Source of the DNA: SIG565 sp045651765
GTDB taxonomy: Bacteria > Bacillota > Clostridia > Oscillospirales > Acutalibacteraceae
NCBI GenBank assembly: GCA_045651765.1
Contig: JAZRSY010000021.1
Location: 1 to 49,273 of the forward strand
Direction: 5' to 3'
DNA: 49,273 nucleotides
Shown here: piece after piece, positions 8,537 through 17,935 of the stretch
How positions within the stretch are numbered: position 1 is the stretch's first letter
Layout: each line of letters begins with the position of its first letter
Program-made: the position numbers and the translations under genes
The notes under the pieces: model-generated
Seen by the model: only the letters and a program-made list of their open reading frames with translations
Database searches by the model: none
What the model was told of the DNA's origin: nothing

Positions 8537-10985
8537 ATATAAGGTGAGCGACGCCGCCAAAGATTTTAACATAGCATCTAAAGAAATTACCGCTATTTTA
8601 GAAGAAAATATTGGGGAATCCAAAAAATCGGGTGCCACACTAAACGAGCACGACTTGGATGTTATTTTTGAGGTTTTAACTATTAAAAATCAGGTAACAA
8701 GTTTTGAAGAATATTTTAAAACAGGCGAAGATGCCCGCAAGGCATCGGCCGCTGCCCGTAAGGCCGAAAAAGATAAAAAATTGGCCGAACAAATGGCTAT
8801 ATTAGAGCAATTAAAGGCCGCTGCCGAGGCCGAGCAAAAGCAGAAATCGGCCGAAAGCAAGGCTCCTGCCAAAAAAGCCGAGCCCAGCAAAAAGGCCGAA
8901 AAACCTGCTCAAAAAGCCGAACCCGACAAAAAGGCCGAACCAAAGGTATCAGACCCAAGACCTTTTTCACCTAAGAAAGATAAGGTTCCCGGTGCTGCAC
9001 CAAACAGAGGCCCTGCTCAAATTCGCCATGTTGATACAAGAACTGTGCAGGTAGACATGGAAAAGTACAACGAAAAGTACGAAAATATTGCTCCTGCCAA
9101 TTCCATGCGCGACAACTATTCACGCAAACAAAAAATCAAACAAAAGTCGCAAGATTATAAGCGCCCACACTCTGCAAAACGAGAAACCGAGGCCGATAAA
9201 TTAAGAAGATTACAACTTGAAAAGATTAAAAAGACACCTATTACCGTAACAGTAGGCGATGAAATTACAGTAGGTGAATTGGCTGCTGCCCTTAAAAAGA
9301 CTGCGGCTGAGGTTATTAAAAACCTATTAAAATTAGGTATGATAGCCACCGTTAACCAGGTTATAGATTATGATACTGCCGAAATTGTTGTAACCGAAAT
9401 GGGAGCAAAAATTGAAAAAGCAGTGGTAGTAACCATTGAAGAACAAATTATGGATGACACCCCCGATACTGCCGAAAGCCTTAAACAACGCAGCCCTGTT
9501 GTAGTTGTAATGGGCCATGTTGACCACGGTAAAACATCACTTTTGGATGCTATTCGTAATTCGGCCGTAACCGACACCGAAGCCGGTGGTATTACACAGG
9601 CCATTGGTGCTTACAGGGTTAACTGCAACGGCCAAGATATTACATTCTTAGACACTCCCGGCCACGCAGCATTTACATCTATGCGCCAACGCGGCGCCAT
9701 GGCTACCGATATAGCAGTGCTTGTTGTTGCTGCCGATGACGGCATTATGCCACAAACTGTAGAGGCCATTAACCACGCCAAAGCAGCAGGTGTTCAGATT
9801 ATTGTTGCCATTAATAAAATGGATAAACCCGAAGCCAACCCCGAGGTTGTTAAGCAACAACTTACTGAGCACTCAATTGTGCCTGAAGAATGGGGCGGCG
9901 AAACCATTTGTGTACCTGTTTCGGCCAAAACACACGAGGGTATAGACAATCTGCTTGAAAATATTTTATTAGTGGCCGAAATGTTAGAATTAAAGGCCAA
10001 CCCCGACCGTAGAGCAAAAGGTGTTGTTATTGAGGCAAGGCTCGATAAAGGCCGTGGACCTATTGCGACATTGCTTGTTCAAAATGGTACTTTAAAAGAA
10101 GGCGATATTATTGTTGCAGGCACAGCGGTTGGTCGTGTAAGGGTTATGACCAACGAAAACGGAAAACAGGTTAAGTCGGCCGGTCCTTCGGTTCCGGTTG
10201 AAATTGCCGGTTTGGCCGAAACCCCCGCCGCAGGCGACACCTTCGATGCCGTTTCGGATGAACGCCTTGCTCGCCAATTGGTAGAACAAAGAAAACAAAA
10301 AGCCAAAGAAGAAATGTTTAATTCCAGACAAAAGGTTACACTCGATAATTTATTCGATAAATTCAGCGAGGGTGAATTAAAAGAATTAAATATCATTGTT
10401 AAGGCCGATGTTCAAGGTTCGGTTGAAGCCGTTAGAGAAAGCCTTGAAAAAATATCTAACGAAGAGGTTAGAGTTAAGGTAATTCACGGTGCAGTTGGCG
10501 CTGTTAATGAATCTGACGTTGTGCTGGCTCAAACCTCGGGCGCTATTATTGTAGGCTTTAATGTACGCCCCGATGCCGTTGCCAAAGAAATAGCCGAGCG
10601 CGAGGGTGTAGATGTAAGGCTTTACCGTGTAATTTACAACTGTATTGAGGAAATTGAAGCCGCAATGAAGGGTATGTTAGCACCTAAATTCCGTGAGGTA
10701 ATTTTAGGTACGGTAGAGGTTCGTAATACCTATAAAATCTCGGGCGTGGGCACCATCGCAGGCTGTTATGTTACTAACGGCAAGGTTACCCGTGCATGTG
10801 AAATTCGCGTAGTGCGCGACGGCATTGTTGTAGCCGAAGATAAAATTGATTCTTTAAGAAGATTTAAAGATGATGTTAAAGAGGTTGCTCAAGGCTACGA
10901 ATGCGGTATTGGACTGGATAAGTTTGCAGATATTAAGGAAGGCGATATTTTTGAAGCCTTTATTATGGAGGAATATAGGGATTAA
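8526..10985 (+). CDS. infB: Translation initiation factor IF-2
   Basis: An 819-residue IF-2, the GTPase that brings initiator tRNA to the ribosome. A short N-terminal domain is followed by an Ala/Lys/Glu-rich linker (about residues 75-150). The G domain has GHVDHGKT near residue 330, DTPGH near 375 and NKMD near 431; domains II-IV complete the protein. AAAGGAGG lies before two adjacent ATGs (8526 and 8529), so either may be used. The stop overlaps the rbfA start by one base. Confidence 0.97.
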   Translation: MMIKYKVSDAAKDFNIASKEITAILEENIGESKKSGATLNEHDLDVIFEVLTIKNQVTSFEEYFKTGEDARKASAAARKAEKDKKLAEQMAILEQLKAAAEAEQKQKSAESKAPAKKAEPSKKAEKPAQKAEPDKKAEPKVSDPRPFSPKKDKVPGAAPNRGPAQIRHVDTRTVQVDMEKYNEKYENIAPANSMRDNYSRKQKIKQKSQDYKRPHSAKRETEADKLRRLQLEKIKKTPITVTVGDEITVGELAAALKKTAAEVIKNLLKLGMIATVNQVIDYDTAEIVVTEMGAKIEKAVVVTIEEQIMDDTPDTAESLKQRSPVVVVMGHVDHGKTSLLDAIRNSAVTDTEAGGITQAIGAYRVNCNGQDITFLDTPGHAAFTSMRQRGAMATDIAVLVVAADDGIMPQTVEAINHAKAAGVQIIVAINKMDKPEANPEVVKQQLTEHSIVPEEWGGETICVPVSAKTHEGIDNLLENILLVAEMLELKANPDRRAKGVVIEARLDKGRGPIATLLVQNGTLKEGDIIVAGTAVGRVRVMTNENGKQVKSAGPSVPVEIAGLAETPAAGDTFDAVSDERLARQLVEQRKQKAKEEMFNSRQKVTLDNLFDKFSEGELKELNIIVKADVQGSVEAVRESLEKISNEEVRVKVIHGAVGAVNESDVVLAQTSGAIIVGFNVRPDAVAKEIAEREGVDVRLYRVIYNCIEEIEAAMKGMLAPKFREVILGTVEVRNTYKISGVGTIAGCYVTNGKVTRACEIRVVRDGIVVAEDKIDSLRRFKDDVKEVAQGYECGIGLDKFADIKEGDIFEAFIMEEYRD

Positions 10986-11341
10986 TGGCTGGTTTTAAAA
11001 TTAACAGAATAACATCCGACATAAAAATAACACTATCGGAACTTTTGCGTGATGTTAAAGACCCAAGGGTAAGCAAATTGCTTAGTGTTGTTAAGGTGGA
11101 TGTGTCGGGCGACCTTTCTTATGCCACTATTTATGTTAGTGCCATAGAGGGCACCGAAAAAACTGTAGAATCGGTTAAGGCACTTAAGGGCGCGGCCGGT
11201 TATTTGCGCCGCGAACTTGGGGCCAAAATGAAATTAAGAAAGGTTCCTGAACTTAAATTTGTGGCCGATGATTCTATAAAGGCAAGTGCAAATATTTCAC
11301 GCATTATAGATTCGTTTACCACCGAATATAAGGAAGACTGA
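10985..11341 (+). CDS. rbfA: Ribosome-binding factor A
   Basis: A 118-residue KH-fold protein that helps mature the 16S rRNA 5' end. Family landmarks are LSELLRDVKDPRV near residue 17 and LRRELGAKMKLRKVPELKF near 95. It overlaps infB by one base (TAATG), and nrnA begins two bases after its stop. Confidence 0.95.
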   Translation: MAGFKINRITSDIKITLSELLRDVKDPRVSKLLSVVKVDVSGDLSYATIYVSAIEGTEKTVESVKALKGAAGYLRRELGAKMKLRKVPELKFVADDSIKASANISRIIDSFTTEYKED

Positions 11342-11343
11342 TT

Positions 11344-12327
11344 ATGAGTGAAAAAATAACACTTAAAAATGTTTGTAAATTTTTAAAAAAGCAAGATGAT
11401 TTTATAATTCTTACCCACATCTCGCCCGACGGCGATACATTAGGCTCGGCCTATGCTTTGGCTCTGGGCTTAATGTCTATTGGCAAAAAGGCCTGTGTCG
11501 TCTGCAGCGATGATATTCCGACACAATATGATTTTTTTGTAAAAAAGGCAAACCTTAGGCCCATAGATTATAAAACAATTTTGGCTGTAGATGTTGCCGA
11601 TGCTCAGTTGTTGGGCCCGCTATATAACGATTATGCCGACAAAATAGAACTTAACATAGACCACCATGTTTCCAACACCGGTTTTGCTAAAAGGCTTTAT
11701 CTTGACACGTCGGCATCGGCTACGGCAGAATGTATTTACGATATATTAAAGTCAATGCGCATTAAAATTAATTCGCAAATTGCCGAATGCCTTTACACCG
11801 GGATTTCCACCGACACCGGCTGTTTTAAATATTCTAATGTTACGGCCAAAACCCATAAAATAGCGGCCGAGTTGCACGGATTTAATATTGATGCGGCCGA
11901 AATTAACAGAATTATGTTCGACACAAAATCCAAAGCCAGAATTAAACTTGAAAGAATGGTTTTAGATAGTGCCGAGTTCCATTTTAACGACCGTTGTATG
12001 CTGCTCACCGTTACCGAAGAAATGAAAAAATCTTCGGGTTGCACACAGTCAGATTTAGATGGCGTTGCAAGCATTTCACGCTCGGTAGAGGGTGTTATGG
12101 CAGGCGTTTCGGTTAAACAGTCGGAAGAAGACACCTATAAAATCTCGCTCAGAACATACGACCCGCTCGATGCTTCGGAAATTTGTAAAAAATTGGGCGG
12201 CGGCGGCCATAAAAATGCGGCCGGTTGTTCGCTTAGCGGCACATTGACCGATGTTAAACAAAGGGTGTTAGAGGTTGTTAAACAATCCTTGGAGGAATTA
12301 GATGCAGGGACTTTTAATAATAAATAA
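11344..12327 (+). CDS. nrnA: Bifunctional oligoribonuclease / pAp phosphatase NrnA (DHH family)
   Basis: A 327-residue DHH phosphoesterase that degrades nano-RNAs and pAp. Metal-binding motifs are SPDGDTLGSA near residue 26, AVDVAD near 80 and NIDHHVSN near 102. The DHHA1 substrate domain ends with GGGGHKNAAG near 285. Its last 26 bases overlap truB, a common arrangement in Clostridia. Confidence 0.93.
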   Translation: MSEKITLKNVCKFLKKQDDFIILTHISPDGDTLGSAYALALGLMSIGKKACVVCSDDIPTQYDFFVKKANLRPIDYKTILAVDVADAQLLGPLYNDYADKIELNIDHHVSNTGFAKRLYLDTSASATAECIYDILKSMRIKINSQIAECLYTGISTDTGCFKYSNVTAKTHKIAAELHGFNIDAAEINRIMFDTKSKARIKLERMVLDSAEFHFNDRCMLLTVTEEMKKSSGCTQSDLDGVASISRSVEGVMAGVSVKQSEEDTYKISLRTYDPLDASEICKKLGGGGHKNAAGCSLSGTLTDVKQRVLEVVKQSLEELDAGTFNNK

Positions 12328-13195
12328 ACCTGCGGGTTTAACCTCGTTTGGCGTTGTGGCCCGCATAAAAAGGTTGGCCAACACAAAAAGGGTGGGGCAC
12401 ACAGGCACTCTGGACCCTATGGCCACGGGTGTTTTGCCAATTTTTATAGGTAAAGCAACGGCACTTTCTTCATTTTTGCTTGAGGCCGACAAGGGTTATA
12501 CCGCCACTTTTTTGTTAGGCACCGTTACCGATACCGACGATATTACAGGTAATGTTTTGAGTAAAACAGAGCCTAATATAACCGAAGAACAAATATTAGA
12601 TGCTCTTAAAGATTTTGTTGGCACAATTAAGCAGGTACCGCCTGCATATTCGGCAATTAAAAAACAGGGTGTTCCTATGTATAAATTGGCCCGTGAGGGC
12701 AAAGAGGTTAAAATCGAGCCAAGGCAGGTAACAATATATTCCATAACCCCTGTTACAAATTATTGTAACAACGAAATCACGGTGGATATTGTTTGCTCTA
12801 AGGGTACATACATTAGGTCGCTTTGCCGCGATTTAGGTCAAAAACTCGGCGTCGGCGCCACACTTAAAGGTTTGCGACGTAATTTTACCTCGGGCTTTAG
12901 TTTAGAAAACAGCGTTGATTTAGAAAATTTAACGCCCGAAAACATAGAAAATTATTTATTAAGCGAAGAAAAAGCAGTGGAATATCTAACTAAGGTTACC
13001 GTTACCGAAAAGCAGGCCAAACGCTTTTGTAATGGTGGTGCATTAGATATTGCAAGGCTAAAATTTACCCCCGATGCAGATGGCCAAATGGTCAGGGTTT
13101 GTTTTAATAATAAACTTTTGGGCATTGGTGTGGTAAACTCAGAAAACAACGAAATTAAAATTAAGTGCGTTACAGGGAGTGATTACATTGGTTAA
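12302..13195 (+). CDS. truB: tRNA pseudouridine-55 synthase TruB
   Basis: A 297-residue TruB that makes the T-loop pseudouridine of tRNAs. The catalytic aspartate is Asp38 in GHTGTLDPMATG, and the VPPAYSAIKKQGVPMY and CSKGTYIRSLCRDLG motifs follow. The start overlaps nrnA by 26 bases with GGAGG (12291-12295) before it. The C-terminal PUA-like part is degenerate but present. Confidence 0.95.
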   Translation: MQGLLIINKPAGLTSFGVVARIKRLANTKRVGHTGTLDPMATGVLPIFIGKATALSSFLLEADKGYTATFLLGTVTDTDDITGNVLSKTEPNITEEQILDALKDFVGTIKQVPPAYSAIKKQGVPMYKLAREGKEVKIEPRQVTIYSITPVTNYCNNEITVDIVCSKGTYIRSLCRDLGQKLGVGATLKGLRRNFTSGFSLENSVDLENLTPENIENYLLSEEKAVEYLTKVTVTEKQAKRFCNGGALDIARLKFTPDADGQMVRVCFNNKLLGIGVVNSENNEIKIKCVTGSDYIG

Positions 13196-14042
13196 AACGG
13201 CTTTGGCATTAGGCACTTTTGATGGTGTTCATAAAGGCCATTACGCTGTTTTAAAGGCTGCCGCAAAAACACAGTATAAATCGGTTGCGGTTGCCTTTGA
13301 GTTGCCCCCAAAAATGTATATTCAAAACAAAAACATTGCAATTAATACCCCAAAAGAGAAAGAGGTATTAATTAAAGGTTTAGGCATTAACAGGGTGGAC
13401 TTTTTAAATTTTAAAAAGGTTAAAAATATTGAACCCGAAAAGTTTCTTAAATATTTGGTTAAAAAATATAACCCGGCTGTTATTTCTTGCGGATTTAATT
13501 ACCATTTTGGTAAAAACGGCAGGGGCAGCATTGTGTTGTTGCAAGAATTTTGCAATGAAAATAACATTATTTTAAAGGTTGCCGACCCTGTTTTAGATAA
13601 AGGCTGCACGGTTTCCTCAACATATATAAGGGAATTATTGTCTGGCGGCAATATAATCAGGGCAAACGAATTAATGTGCAGACCGTTTAGTTTTACCGGG
13701 AAGGTAATAAAGGGCGACAAACGCGGCCGTACAATCGGATTTCCAACCATTAACCAAAATTATCCTAAAAATTTAATAAATGTTAAGCACGGAGTGTATA
13801 AAACCAAGGTGCTGATTAATGGCAAAGAGTATTTAGGGGTTACCAATGTTGGCTTAAGGCCTACATACGCCACCAAAAAAACAACGGCCGAAACCCATAT
13901 TTTAAATTTTAATGGTAACATTTATGGCCAAAATGCCACTGTTCAGTTGCTTGAATTTATTAGGGAAGAGCAAAAATTTTCCACAATAAATGAACTTAAA
14001 AATCAAATTGAAAATGATATAAAAAAACTCACCTTTAATTAA
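13188..14042 (+). CDS. ribF: Bifunctional riboflavin kinase / FAD synthetase RibF
   Basis: A 284-residue RibF converting riboflavin to FMN and FAD. The N-terminal adenylyltransferase has GTFDGVHKGH and SSTYIRELLSGG; the C-terminal kinase has KGDKRGRTIGFPT. TTG at 13188 is preferred, with GGGAG (13175-13179) eight bases upstream; a GTG at 13179 would overlap that ribosome site. The gene overlaps truB by eight bases, and its stop codon lies inside the operon terminator. Confidence 0.93.
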   Translation: MVKTALALGTFDGVHKGHYAVLKAAAKTQYKSVAVAFELPPKMYIQNKNIAINTPKEKEVLIKGLGINRVDFLNFKKVKNIEPEKFLKYLVKKYNPAVISCGFNYHFGKNGRGSIVLLQEFCNENNIILKVADPVLDKGCTVSSTYIRELLSGGNIIRANELMCRPFSFTGKVIKGDKRGRTIGFPTINQNYPKNLINVKHGVYKTKVLINGKEYLGVTNVGLRPTYATKKTTAETHILNFNGNIYGQNATVQLLEFIREEQKFSTINELKNQIENDIKKLTFN

Positions 14043-14058
14043 AGGTGAGTTTTTTTGA
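14021..14058. terminator. Bidirectional terminator between ribF and the SpoIIQ-like gene
   Basis: A near-perfect palindrome (arms 14021-14036 and 14041-14056, core ACTCACCTTTAATT) with an A-run on one side and a T-run on the other. It can stop transcription from both directions and includes the ribF stop codon. Confidence 0.85.
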
Positions 14059-14114
14059 CACCAAAAGCCAAGCTTTTGGGCACTTGCCCCTAAACGATAT
14101 TTCGGGGGCGCGGG

Positions 14115-14810
14115 TTAGTCTTCCATACCCATTTTCTTTAAGGGCGAAACGGCCGCTCCGTTCTCAAAAATTTCAAAATGAAGGTGGCTTTCGTCGGCAC
14201 TCTCAATCGGGATTATTCCTAAAGTGCCAAGCTCGGTTCCGGCCTTTACGGAGTCGCCGCTTTTAACTGCTGTTTGACTTTCGAGTCCGCAATATTTTGC
14301 CACAACAGAGTTCCCGTGGTCTATAACCACTACGGTGCCTAGGGCGGCATCGTTATAAATTTCGGTTACGGTGCCGTCACCTGCCGATTTTACGGCGCTG
14401 CCACCGGCAGCAGCAATATCAATTCCGTTATGCAGCCGCATATCACCAAGTGTGGCCGAGTATTGCAGTGTTACATTGTCATACACCTTAATAATATTTC
14501 CGTCAACCGGCATTAAAAAATATTCAGCCGTGGGAATTTGGGGTGTGGTGTTAGCAGGTGTGTTCTCGGGCTTAGGTTCTTCATATTCAATATCGGTTAC
14601 ATTGCTATCCACAGGAGCCTCGGGTATTTCGGTAATTTCAGTATATGAATTATCAGGCTCAGAATATTCCAAATTTGGCTCTGTGGCGTTAAATTCTTGC
14701 GTTACCGACCAAGCCGCAACACCTACTGCCACCAAACAAAGTGATAAAACTATATAAAAGCCGCTGTTTGCTTTTTTCTTCACATTTGATTTTTTATTTT
14801 CATTTTTCAT
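14115..14810 (-). CDS. SpoIIQ-like membrane-anchored M23 peptidase
   Basis: A 231-residue protein with a basic N-terminus, one membrane segment (about 19-36), an acidic low-complexity linker (about 45-95) and a C-terminal LytM/M23 domain. The zinc ligands are present: HNGID near residue 128 and HLHFE near 212. This layout matches SpoIIQ, the forespore partner of SpoIIIAH in engulfment; clostridial SpoIIQ proteins keep the metal site. A general cell-wall M23 endopeptidase is the alternative. CGGAGG precedes the ATG. Confidence 0.75.
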   Translation of the reverse strand: MKNENKKSNVKKKANSGFYIVLSLCLVAVGVAAWSVTQEFNATEPNLEYSEPDNSYTEITEIPEAPVDSNVTDIEYEEPKPENTPANTTPQIPTAEYFLMPVDGNIIKVYDNVTLQYSATLGDMRLHNGIDIAAAGGSAVKSAGDGTVTEIYNDAALGTVVVIDHGNSVVAKYCGLESQTAVKSGDSVKAGTELGTLGIIPIESADESHLHFEIFENGAAVSPLKKMGMED

Positions 14811-15029
14811 AATATTAACGCCTCCGAAAATATTATGGCAAAAATAAATTTAAAATATACAATAATTTAAAAAATCATTCACAATTTTTTAAAAAAGAAT
14901 TGTTAATATATTTTCGAAGAAAAGGAAGCCGCAATCCTAATCTTCCCCTAATAAAATAGGGTTTCTCCTCATTCCCCTAAAAAGAAAACCGACCGCTTAA
15001 AAACGGTCGGTTTTCTTTTATAATTAATT
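14811..15029. other. Intergenic region with terminator and leader of the SpoIIQ-like gene
   Basis: It holds the terminator of the upstream secreted-protein gene (14984-15015) and, nearer the SpoIIQ-like start, a palindrome-like ACAATTTTTTAAAAAAGAATTGT-type stretch at 14880-14903. No clear sigma-A or sporulation promoter could be assigned. Confidence 0.4.
14984..15015 (-). terminator. Terminator of the secreted-protein gene
   Basis: Twelve-base-pair stem GAAAACCGACCG / CGGTCGGTTTTC with loop 14996-15003. Five Ts follow on the minus strand, so it serves the gene ending at 15030. Confidence 0.85.
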
Positions 15030-15599
15030 TTAAATTTTTAAACCTGAATTTTGCTCAGTTAGTTGGGAATTTAATATTGAATATCCGAAAATACTATTTT
15101 TGTTTTCTATAAATATTGTTTCGGCCTGCTTGTTAAATTCTTGGCCATCGTGGGTGGAAACCCGAACAGAAGAGGTTACAATTAATTGGTTGCCAATATT
15201 TTCTATATTAGTAATTTTGTGCGAATAAACAGAATAACCGCGTGGCACTAATAACACATAGCCGTCTTTTTGAGGCAGGTCGGGGTTAACACTCGAGGTT
15301 AAATCTATGTTTATGTCGTACATATCTTTAATATATGCCGAAACTATTTCGTTTTTAATAAAGCCATCTTCGTCGGCATAACCTTTTAAAACAATTGTGG
15401 CCGCATTAACAAGGTTTTGGTTGCTATAAAAATCGTCATCATAAACGGTGTTTTGGTTAAGCAAATTTTCAAGCCTTGCGGTTACTACAAGGTTGTTATT
15501 AACCTGTGCGGTTGATTGCGAAGCGGGTGCGACACATATAAAGCCATTAAGGAAAACACAGCAAGCAAGAACCGCTGCAATAAGGGTTAATTTTTTCAT
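15030..15599 (-). CDS. Secreted protein of unknown function
   Basis: A 189-residue protein with a clear signal peptide (KK, then a hydrophobic stretch to about residue 28 with an Ala-rich end). No known domain is recognised. The rest is hydrophilic with beta-type patterns and no catalytic motif. ATG 15599 is chosen over GTG 15611, because AAAGGTGG sits at the right distance and the signal peptide then starts normally. Neighbours are the SpoIIQ-like peptidase downstream and the divergent EF-G-like gene; a link to the cell envelope is only inference. Confidence 0.7.
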   Translation of the reverse strand: MKKLTLIAAVLACCVFLNGFICVAPASQSTAQVNNNLVVTARLENLLNQNTVYDDDFYSNQNLVNAATIVLKGYADEDGFIKNEIVSAYIKDMYDINIDLTSSVNPDLPQKDGYVLLVPRGYSVYSHKITNIENIGNQLIVTSSVRVSTHDGQEFNKQAETIFIENKNSIFGYSILNSQLTEQNSGLKI

Positions 15600-15791
15600 A
15601 TTTCGCACCACCTTTCTAGTATATTAATATTATATCAATAAATTTTCAAAAAGTCCTTTCTTTTTAGTTACAGTTTTATCACAAAATAATTACAAAATCG
15701 CCTTAAATATTTCAAATTTGTTACAATTTGATTTAAAACAATTGTTTATAAAAAATTAACAAAAACAATTAAATAAGTTCGCAAAAATTAG

Positions 15792-15820
15792 TTGAAATAT
15801 ATAAAAAACTATGCTATACT
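15792..15820 (+). promoter_or_regulatory. Promoter of the EF-G-like gene
   Basis: TTGAAA (15792-15797), 17 bases, TATACT (15815-15820). It lies 30 bases before the start codon; the rest of 15600-15790 is AT-rich with nothing else evident. Confidence 0.7.
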
Positions 15821-15849
15821 GAATTTATAGATTTTAAGGGAGTGATACC

Positions 15850-17895
15850 ATGAAACAATATAAAGCAGGCAATATTAAAAATATTGCATTTTTAGGCCAT
15901 GGAGGCTCAGGTAAAACTACGCTAACCGAAGCGCTAATTTACTATAACGGGGATATTGAGCGCATTGGTAAAACGGCCGACGGCACTACAGTGTCGGATT
16001 TTGACGCCGAAGAAAAAAAGCGTAAAATTTCTATAGGTATGTCGGTTTATCCACTTGAATATAAAGAGAATAAAATTAATTTATTGGACGCCCCCGGACT
16101 TTTCGATTTTGAGGCAGGTGCCTGCGAAGCAATTTCGGCGGCCGACAGCGCAGTTATAGTGCTTTCGGGTAAATCAGGATTTACGGTTGGCGCTCAAAAG
16201 AATTTTGAAAAGGTGCGAGAAATAGGCTTGCCGACCGCATTTTTTATTGGTAAGTTGGATTCTGTACATGCACATTATTACAGAGTTGTTTCCCGTTTAA
16301 CAGGTCTTTACGGTGCAGTAATTTGCCCCGTGGTTGTGCCTTATTTAGAGGGAGAAACAGTTAAGTGCTACATAGATTTTATTAACGATAAAGCCTTTGT
16401 GTTTAACGGAATTAAATCCACCGAATGCGAAATGCCGCAGAGTGAAGAAATTACCAAAATGCGCGAAATTATGTTAGAGGCCGTTGCCTCTACCGATGAA
16501 GCCTTAATGGAAAAATATTTTGAGGGCGTTAAATTCACAACCGAAGAAAAATTAACAGCCATTAAAAAGGGTATGCTAACGGGCGATATTTGTCCTGTGT
16601 TCTGTGGCATACAACAGTCGGGCGATGCTATACCTGTTTTTGCCGATATTATGTTCGAGGTTGCTCCCGCAGCAATAGACGGTAAAATAACCGTTACAAA
16701 GGGTGGCGATAGTGCTTTAATTACCCCAGACGAAACCGCTAAAGCGGCAGCGTTTGTGTTTAAAACCGTGGCCGACCCATTTGTTGGCAAACTTTCTTAT
16801 TTAAAGGTGGTAAACGGCAAACTCAGCGGCGACACTAAACTTAAAAATGTTCGCACCGGCGAAGAATTCCGTATTGGTAAATTAATGTGGGCAAGGGGCG
16901 GCAAAAATGAAGATGCCGACACCGTTTTTGCCGGTGATATTGCCGTGGTATCTAAACTGGGCGACGTTCTAACAGGCGATACTATTGCCGAAAACACCGA
17001 TATTTCGGTAGTGCCGGCATTATTCCCAAATCCAACATTGTCGTTGGCTGTTTTCCCGCTTAATAAGGGCGACGAAGAAAAAATAGCAAACGGCCTAAAC
17101 CGTTTAGCCGAAGAAGATTTAACATTAAATGTAGCCTATAACTCTGAAACCAAAGAACAGGTTATTTCGGGTCTGGGCGAACAACACATTGATGTTGTGG
17201 TTTCCCGCTTAAAACAAAAATTCGGCGTTAATGTTGAACTTAAAACACCATCGGTAGCCTACCGTGAAACTATACGAAAACCGGTTAAGGTGCAGGGCAG
17301 GTATAAAAAGCAATCGGGCGGTCATGGCCAGTTTGGCGATGTTTGGATTGAGTTTGAGCCACATTCGGGCGATGAACTTATTTTTGAAGAAAAGGTATTT
17401 GGCGGTGCTGTGCCTAAAAACTTCTTCCCGGCTGTTGAAAAAGGCCTGCAAGAAAGTGTTAAGCAGGGTGTTTTGGCCGGTTTCCCAATGGTTGGCATTA
17501 AGGCCACTTTAGTAGATGGCTCTTACCACCCCGTAGATTCTTCCGAAATGTCGTTTAAAACTGCGGCTTCAATTGCCTTTAAAGATGGTATTCCAAACGC
17601 TTCGCCTGTACTCTTAGAACCAATTGGCACTCTAAAGGTTTACACTAACGAAGAAACTTTGGGCGATGTTATTGGCGAAATTAACAAACGACGCGGCAGA
17701 GTAATTGGTATGAACCCGATGGAAAACAAATTACAAGAAATTGTTAGTGAAATTCCAATTTCCGAAACCCACGATTTTTCTACGGCAATGCGTTCTATAA
17801 CACAGGGCAGGGCATCTTTCACAATAGATTTCGAGCGTTACGAGCCCGTGCCGGAAATGCTTGCTAAAGATATTATCGAAAAACATAAAAACTAA
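15850..17895 (+). CDS. Elongation factor G-like GTPase paralogue with altered G motifs
   Basis: A 681-residue protein with all EF-G domains: G domain, domain II, domain III, domain IV (SGGHGQFGDVW near 495) and domain V. The nucleotide-binding motifs are unusual. The P-loop is GHGGSGKTT, the G3 motif is DAPGLFDF (EF-G has DTPGHVDF, so the catalytic His is replaced), and the G4 motif reads GKLD near residue 132 instead of NKMD. It belongs to the EF-G-like group of Firmicutes rather than being the main fusA, which normally sits in the str operon. Function is unproven; it may act in ribosome recycling or as a low-activity GTPase. Confidence 0.88.
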   Translation: MKQYKAGNIKNIAFLGHGGSGKTTLTEALIYYNGDIERIGKTADGTTVSDFDAEEKKRKISIGMSVYPLEYKENKINLLDAPGLFDFEAGACEAISAADSAVIVLSGKSGFTVGAQKNFEKVREIGLPTAFFIGKLDSVHAHYYRVVSRLTGLYGAVICPVVVPYLEGETVKCYIDFINDKAFVFNGIKSTECEMPQSEEITKMREIMLEAVASTDEALMEKYFEGVKFTTEEKLTAIKKGMLTGDICPVFCGIQQSGDAIPVFADIMFEVAPAAIDGKITVTKGGDSALITPDETAKAAAFVFKTVADPFVGKLSYLKVVNGKLSGDTKLKNVRTGEEFRIGKLMWARGGKNEDADTVFAGDIAVVSKLGDVLTGDTIAENTDISVVPALFPNPTLSLAVFPLNKGDEEKIANGLNRLAEEDLTLNVAYNSETKEQVISGLGEQHIDVVVSRLKQKFGVNVELKTPSVAYRETIRKPVKVQGRYKKQSGGHGQFGDVWIEFEPHSGDELIFEEKVFGGAVPKNFFPAVEKGLQESVKQGVLAGFPMVGIKATLVDGSYHPVDSSEMSFKTAASIAFKDGIPNASPVLLEPIGTLKVYTNEETLGDVIGEINKRRGRVIGMNPMENKLQEIVSEIPISETHDFSTAMRSITQGRASFTIDFERYEPVPEMLAKDIIEKHKN

Positions 17896-17897
17896 AT

Positions 17898-17935
17898 AAA
17901 AGCACGAAGGAATTTTCCTTCGTGCTTTTTTTATG
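17898..17935. terminator. Bidirectional terminator between the EF-G-like gene and tex
   Basis: A stem of about 15 base pairs (17898-17912 with 17915-17929, AGCACGAAGGAA and complement) with T-runs on the plus strand and A-runs on the other side, lying between convergent genes. Confidence 0.9.
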
